From: Podospora bellae-mahoneyi
Taxonomy: Eukaryota > Ascomycota > Sordariomycetes > Sordariales > Podosporaceae
NCBI RefSeq assembly: GCF_035222275.1
Contig: NC_085881.1
Coordinates: 620,001 to 684,000 of the forward strand
Length of the DNA stretch: 64,000 nucleotides
Direction: 5' to 3'
Position 1 is the first letter of the stretch. Every line of letters starts with the position of its first letter. Positions 59,076-64,000 of this stretch are shown one piece after another. The notes under the pieces were generated by a model. That model ran no database searches. It had not been told where the DNA came from and saw only the letters and a list, made by a program, of their open reading frames with translations. Made by a program: the position numbers and the translations under genes.

Positions 59076-59765
59076 GGGCAGAGAGAATTCAGGAATGGGG
59101 AGAAGGTTAATGGGGTTATATACCAAAGGGCGAAAGATATTCCCTCTGTTTAGAAGTGGTTACGTTATGCGAGCAAGAAGCGTTGAATAATCGACCGGTA
59201 TGTGAATATTTGTTAGATATTTACATAATCATGTCAAGACTGGACATCTTCAACATGGGGAGATGGCCTTGTGAAAATGACTTCAAGTTCCGGCTCCCAT
59301 GAACGTTACACATCATATGATTATCCTCATTTGACAAGTATCAAAAGTTGTACAATTACTATTCGTGGTTGTATGTAGAAGACCCAAAACCCAGATGCAC
59401 CTTGACGGTAGAAACAAAATATGTAGTGAAAAACCCAAAACCCGAATGCTCATCCCATAACCTGTACACCCAAATCCTAATACGCCATAATTCCTATCCC
59501 ACTCCCTATACCCGGCCATGTGTGTTGTTGTTGTGCCCCGTGATGATCCGATCCGGTGATCCGATAATGATAAGCGACAAAGTGATGAGCGATGATGTTA
59601 AATGAAAAAAACAAGAAAACGAGGCGGGGGGGCCTTGACGTTTCTCTGGAGAAATGCCCCACCGGTTCAACTTTTCGTCCCACCTCTCCTTCTCCAATTC
59701 TTTCTTCTCCAACCCTAAGAAGCTGATGACGCCAGCCCAGCGGCCATCTTATCAAAAGGAGGAAT
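59076..59765. other. Convergent intergenic region
   Basis: About 0.7 kb between the SDR gene and a minus-strand small gene, holding both 3' UTRs. A short near-duplication, CCCAAAACCCAGATGC at about 59383 and CCCAAAACCCGAATGC at about 59433, is the only structure noticed. Confidence 0.5.
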
Positions 59766-59990
59766 TTATGAAAGGCCCACGCTCTCAAAATCCCTCATCA
59801 GCACCGCCATCTGCGCCCGTTTCGCCGCCTCGGCGACGAGTGTGAAGTCCTTGAGAAAGGGGTCTGTCGATGATGTCTTGGGCGTCTGTCTTGGGGGCGG
59901 GACAATCTTGGAGGACGAAGAGGAGGCCGAGGAGGAGGTGAAGGGAGACTGTTGGGTGGAAGACCCAGTAGAGGTGAAGCGGGAGTCCAT
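59766..59990 (-). CDS. Small Ser-rich hypothetical protein, 74 residues
   Basis: The ATG at 59988-59990 starts MDSRFTSTGSSTQQSPFTSS, then a Ser run, then a Pro/Lys segment (KIVPPPRQTPKTSSTDPF). It ends with a helix-like C-terminus, LKDFTLVAEAAKRAQMAVLMR followed by DFESVGLS. The frame is open further upstream, but that part is CA-rich leader. The ordered, charged C-terminal helix after a disordered Ser-rich start is what one expects of a genuine small protein. I think similar small proteins occur in other ascomycetes, but I cannot name a family. No signal peptide or membrane span is seen. Confidence 0.5.
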   Translation of the reverse strand: MDSRFTSTGSSTQQSPFTSSSASSSSSKIVPPPRQTPKTSSTDPFLKDFTLVAEAAKRAQMAVLMRDFESVGLS

Positions 59991-62900
59991 CTTGTGTAGC
60001 AGTGGTGTTTGTATCGTGGTAGTGACTGACGATGTTTTTGTTTGGTGGGTTGTATGTGTGCTTGTGTGTGTCCTTTCTAAAAAAAAGAGAAAACGAGACA
60101 GGAGCAGGCCGAGCGAAGAAACCAGTTTTATGTACCCGTCCAAAAGGTCGGTGAGAGAAAGACCGAGAGTATGACGCTGGCGCAGGAAAAAAAGAATCCC
60201 CTTGCAATAATGGTTGTTGGGGCTGCGGTGGGAGATTGGAGACAAGCTGGGTCCTTGCCTGTGGGTGGTGTAGTGTATGTGGATTCCTTCGAGAGGCACC
60301 AAAGAAAAACTAAGAAAAAGAAAAAAGACGCTCGCTCGCTCGATAAGGGGAACGTGGGCAATGCGTCCGCGGGAGATGTTGTATCACCACCACCTTTTTG
60401 TGTTCCTTTCCCACACGAAGAGGAGCAAAGGGGGGCTTCCGATCGATCAGGCGCAGCCGGTGAGATGGGTAGTATCTCGTAGCGAAAGCCTGTGAAAGAG
60501 AGAGGTCCTCGGCTGAATACAACCTAGACTAAGGGGAGGAGGTAAGGTAATTTGGCTGGAGTTGTGTCGTAAGAGGGACGGGATGAGGAGGCCGCAAGCT
60601 GCAAGGCAAAAAGCAAGATATGCAGGTAGATGCTGCCGGAGGGAGCGCTCTCAAACGATGACTCGTGCGTGATGCGCACTGCAAAAGGCCCAAAGGAGTT
60701 TTGATAAGATAAGGCCTTGATCAGGTCAGGCCAGCGAGAGGAGGGGATACAGAAAAGAGTGGGTGCGGGCAATATTGCGATATTGGGTGTTTATAACTGT
60801 CGGTAGACGACTTGGTTGCGTGCTTCTTGCTGCTGGTGGGGGAATATCGATATGGTGGGGGACCGAGGGGTGGCCGAGAAGGGAAACAATGAGGTCAGGA
60901 CAGAACTTTACGTATACGACAACACCTCGACGGGAGAGACACGGCAGGGCAAGCGAGGGAGAGGGCAGAGGGGAGAGGGAACACAGAGCGATAATGGTGA
61001 TCTAGTTATAGACAACAATGAATCAATCGCCCGTCTTTTTATTTTTCTTTATCTCGACATCAGCCCCACGACTGGAAACGGCGTCATCGGTTTCCACTCC
61101 TGCCCAGGCTGCTGCCCCTCTTTGGATGGCGTCGAGGTTAAAAAAGAGACATCGAGATACCTCCGCGAAAGAGCCGGCACCAGGACCGAACACCCGTTTT
61201 GCCCGTGTCTTTGCCTGAAGACGCACCGAACAGTCTCGCCCCGCAAGTACCTCGCGGTCACTCGCAAAAGTAGCGTCGGCGCATGTGTCCGGGATGCCTG
61301 CTACATACCGTCAAAAACCCCCACACTCTGCGACGACAACAACTCGCAATATCAGGCCAGTGTTTGCCTTTGTTGTGACATTGTGACAGCCAGACAGTCA
61401 CAGGCTCGCGCCTTCGGCCTCAGCTAAAACACTCGCCCCAATCTCCAAATCCCCATGGGGGTCGTAAAAATCCGGGGGACTGATGGCTGGGGCCGAGCTT
61501 GGGTCGTTTGGCGTCGAGCTTGAAATGTTTCGACATGCCGAGGGGAATCTCTCTCTTCCAAGCTGCTAGCTCGGGTTCACGTGGAAACGCCAGGACGCAT
61601 GGTAATTGCTGTCGGATAGGTGATCGAGTGGGAGAGTAGGATCCAGGGAACAACGAGGATTCTTCGGAGCTTTAGCTTCCACAGGCTGCAGCCCAGTTGC
61701 CCAAAATGATTCCACCGTATCTCCGATGATGCCTCTTGGTGGTAGGAAAGCAGGGGTCGCCTGGCGGAGCCTCAATCGCCTCGGCAGGGCTGCTGCATGG
61801 ATGAGGACGGGGGAGAGGAACGGCGACAGGCATTGTCGGCCCTTCGCCCGGCTTTGACACTTTTTCTCTTGTTAAGTTGCCGGCGAGACTCCGGGTTATT
61901 TTTTTTCTCACTTTTGTTTCGTCTAGGCAAGACTAGCGTACAATTGCCAACGAAGAGGGAGCTTCCTGACCGGTCAGGTCGTCCCGAGTGGCTTTCCGTC
62001 CAGGGCCGCAGCGGATAAGATGGTGGCAGTCCAGGCCGGCGATAGATTAAACTCAGTACGACGCCATACCCAGGATTTTCCTCGGCCGGCGCTGCAACAC
62101 AAGCGACATGGCCCTGCGTCGAGAAGTCTTGACCGAGACATCCTTCAGTCAGCTCTTCCTGACCTTCCTATTTCAAAACGTAAAAAAGACTCGTCCTATG
62201 GCCAGGGAACGGCGTCTATGGGCGGCCATCGCGGCAAGTAACGACCTCGTCAAGAAGTATTTAGCCGCCTCCAGGTCCCGAAGTTCCGCCAGAGGAATTT
62301 TCACGGTGGCAAACTCTTGAGATATGCGGTCTAATCACGTCAATCTTTTTTCTTCTTCTTTTTTTTTTTTTTTTGGGGGTTTGCTGTTCGGCAGGTACGG
62401 GTATTGTCGATTCTGCATCCGAGGAATCTGATGATGGTGGACCAAGAAGGTAAGCAATCGATATTAACCACCAGGATGTGTCGATCGTCAAAGTGTCACT
62501 AGGACCCCTTCTCCCACATGAATTCCGCAACGTTGCTCTTCCTTCCCCCCCTCCCAAAAAATTGCGGCATTCTATGACATCTCGCGGCATCGAAGAATGG
62601 CACAAGACAGTCAGCTGATTCCTCTGTCTTGGGCAGCTGCCACCACACCAACAGCCCTACTATTTGCTAGATATAAATGAAAATAGACTCTATAATGCCA
62701 CGGGAACCCCTCGAAGTTGTATTGGGCGCAGGAATCTCGAACCGGTTTTCCAATATGACCGGTTCGTTTATTCTAGAAAAAAAGTCGTGGGGGTTGTGTG
62801 CGCGGGTTGTGGTATCAATCACGGCCTTGCATTCTGTAAATTGGGGGGCGTTTGAGATAAGCCTGGACCGTTGTTAGGGTCTAATCGATAAGCACACCTC

Positions 62901-63074
62901 ACCCCACCAGGGGCAGGCACACGGATACGGGGATAGCCCCCCGGCAATTTCATGCAGCTTCCCGCAGCGTTTTGGACCCACCCGCCCGAACTTCTGCACT
63001 TTGATCGGTGGGGCCGCCGATGTCAGCACCGAATATTCAGAATTCCATACACCAGCAGCACAGCAACAGTGACG
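59991..63074. other. Divergent intergenic region upstream of SAM35
   Basis: About 3.1 kb between the small minus-strand gene and the SAM35-like gene. Open frames (for example 60816-61427 plus and 62020-62241 plus) show no recognisable domain. A T run of about 15 bases lies at 62359-62374. I see nothing else of substance. Confidence 0.45.
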
Positions 63075-64000
63075 ATGGCCTCAGCTACAGCAACCCCACC
63101 AAAACCCTCCGCGAGGCCAAACCAGCCGGCGCCTTCGCTGTGGCCTATCCCAGCCCCTCTCCAAAAGCTCTTCAACCAGTTCCCCCTCGTAACTCTCGAC
63201 CCGACCCCCCTCCCAGTGCGGTCTCAAACCCTTACCTCGGCGTCCGACACCCTCCCAACACTTTATATCTTCTCCTCCGACGAGGATGCGCTGGAGGGGA
63301 AACCATCAATAAACCCAACATGTCTTAAATGGCAGGTCAGTGGCCCTGTCCCCTTGCTCCCGTTCCTGTCCATACCCCAACTAACCCCCCTCCCCCACCC
63401 TTCAGACCCTCCTCCGTCTCTCCCACGTCCCCTTCCTAACCTCCCCCTCCTCAAACCACGCCTCTCCCACCGGCTCCCTCCCCTTCCTCCTCCCGCCCCG
63501 AACTGTCTCTCCCAACCCGATCCCCTCAACCTCCATCCCCCTTTACATCTCCCGCCACACCAACTCCCCCTCCCCCCTTCCCACCTCCCCCCGTTCGGAA
63601 GCCTACCTCTCCCTCCTTACCCCCCTCCGCCTAGCCTTCCTCCAAACCCTCTACCTCACCCCTGCCTTCACCCCCCTCCTCAAAAAATTCTACATCGACC
63701 CATCAACCCGCTCCTCACTCCTAGGAACAATCCTCCAAACCCAACTATCAGCCGCAGCCTCCTCCGCAGTGTTGCAAGGTCTGGGTTTGCACAGCCAGAC
63801 AGGAACAGGCGGCATCGACTCTGAGAACCTCTACGCCGACGCAGCCGAGGCTTTGGACTCGCTCGCGATCCTCCTGCAGGAATCCCAAACGGGCTGGTTT
63901 TTTGGGGAGGAGAAACCGGGCGAGTTCGACGCTGGGTTGTATGGTTATGTGGGGGTTATAATGGCGCACATGGACACGCCAGAGGGCAGGTTGGGAGGGC
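63075..64000 (+). CDS. SAM35: SAM35/metaxin-like mitochondrial outer membrane sorting protein (5' part)
   Basis: Exon 1 (63075-63335) and exon 2 (63406 to the window edge) are joined across a 70-bp intron; 285 complete codons are seen and the gene runs off the window. The protein starts MASATATPPKPSARP. It then has SLWPIPAPLQKLFNQFPLVT, LYIFSS, PTCLKWQTLLRL and SSNHASPTGSLPFLLPP. This is the thioredoxin-like, GST-related N-terminal pattern of fungal Sam35/Tob38 and metaxins. A helical region follows with LKKFYIDPSTRSSL and ADAAEALDSLAILLQESQTGWFFGEEKPGEFDAGLYGYV, matching the GST C-terminal fold. SAM35 receives beta-barrel precursors at the mitochondrial SAM complex. An in-frame ATG at 62952 would add 41 residues, but the shorter start fits the family better. 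Sam37 is the alternative call. Confidence 0.75.

Noticed and set aside
62020-62320. Overlapping plus-strand frames upstream of the SAM35-like gene
   Set aside because: Short, no motif and no splice link to a larger gene; no support beyond openness.

Overview
The window is nuclear DNA of a filamentous ascomycete, most likely a Sordariomycete of the Sordariales type (Podospora/Chaetomium/Neurospora relatives). The evidence is the gene content (an APSES regulator of the StuA/ASM-1 type, a Cut12/SnaD-like spindle pole protein, INO80 Ies4, a GID-complex RanBPM protein), short GT-AG introns of about 50-290 bp, many with CTAAC-like branch sites, and exons that mostly prefer C in third positions. I saw no transposon, no provirus-like element, no rRNA and no convincing tRNA.

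Layout: (1) 1-12 kb holds a small ccg-6-like GPI-type wall protein, a short-chain acyl-CoA synthetase ending in a peroxisomal AKL signal, and a minus-strand AT-hook/BRCT protein. (2) 12-26.2 kb has no recognisable gene. Its last 1.1 kb is an ATG-depleted leader with three small upstream reading frames, followed by asm-1/stuA at 26.2-28.2 kb. (3) 30.5-38.2 kb holds a coiled-coil spindle pole body protein, a DHA1-type MFS transporter on the minus strand and, sharing a 1 kb divergent promoter with it, the proline gene PRO2 with a TGACTCA (CPC-1/Gcn4) site. (4) 38.2-44.5 kb is an accessory-looking interval. It has three diverged copies of one small unrecognised gene family, all on the plus strand, each followed by a hydrophobic tail that is out of register with or separated from the main frame. 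A candidate secreted protein lies between copies 2 and 3. (5) 44.5-48.0 kb is a large secreted GH18 chitinase-like protein whose catalytic Asp and Glu are replaced. (6) 50-64 kb holds housekeeping genes: INO80 subunit Ies4, GID1/RanBPM, an OTUD6-type deubiquitinase interrupted by 27 CAA units at a frame change, an SDR oxidoreductase, a 74-residue protein, and the 5' part of a SAM35/metaxin gene that runs off the window.

Most genes are functionally unrelated neighbours, as usual in fungi. The parts most worth a second look are the three-copy small-gene array, the GH18 protein without an active site, and the asm-1 leader with an in-frame, ATG-free, protein-like extension upstream of the conserved start.
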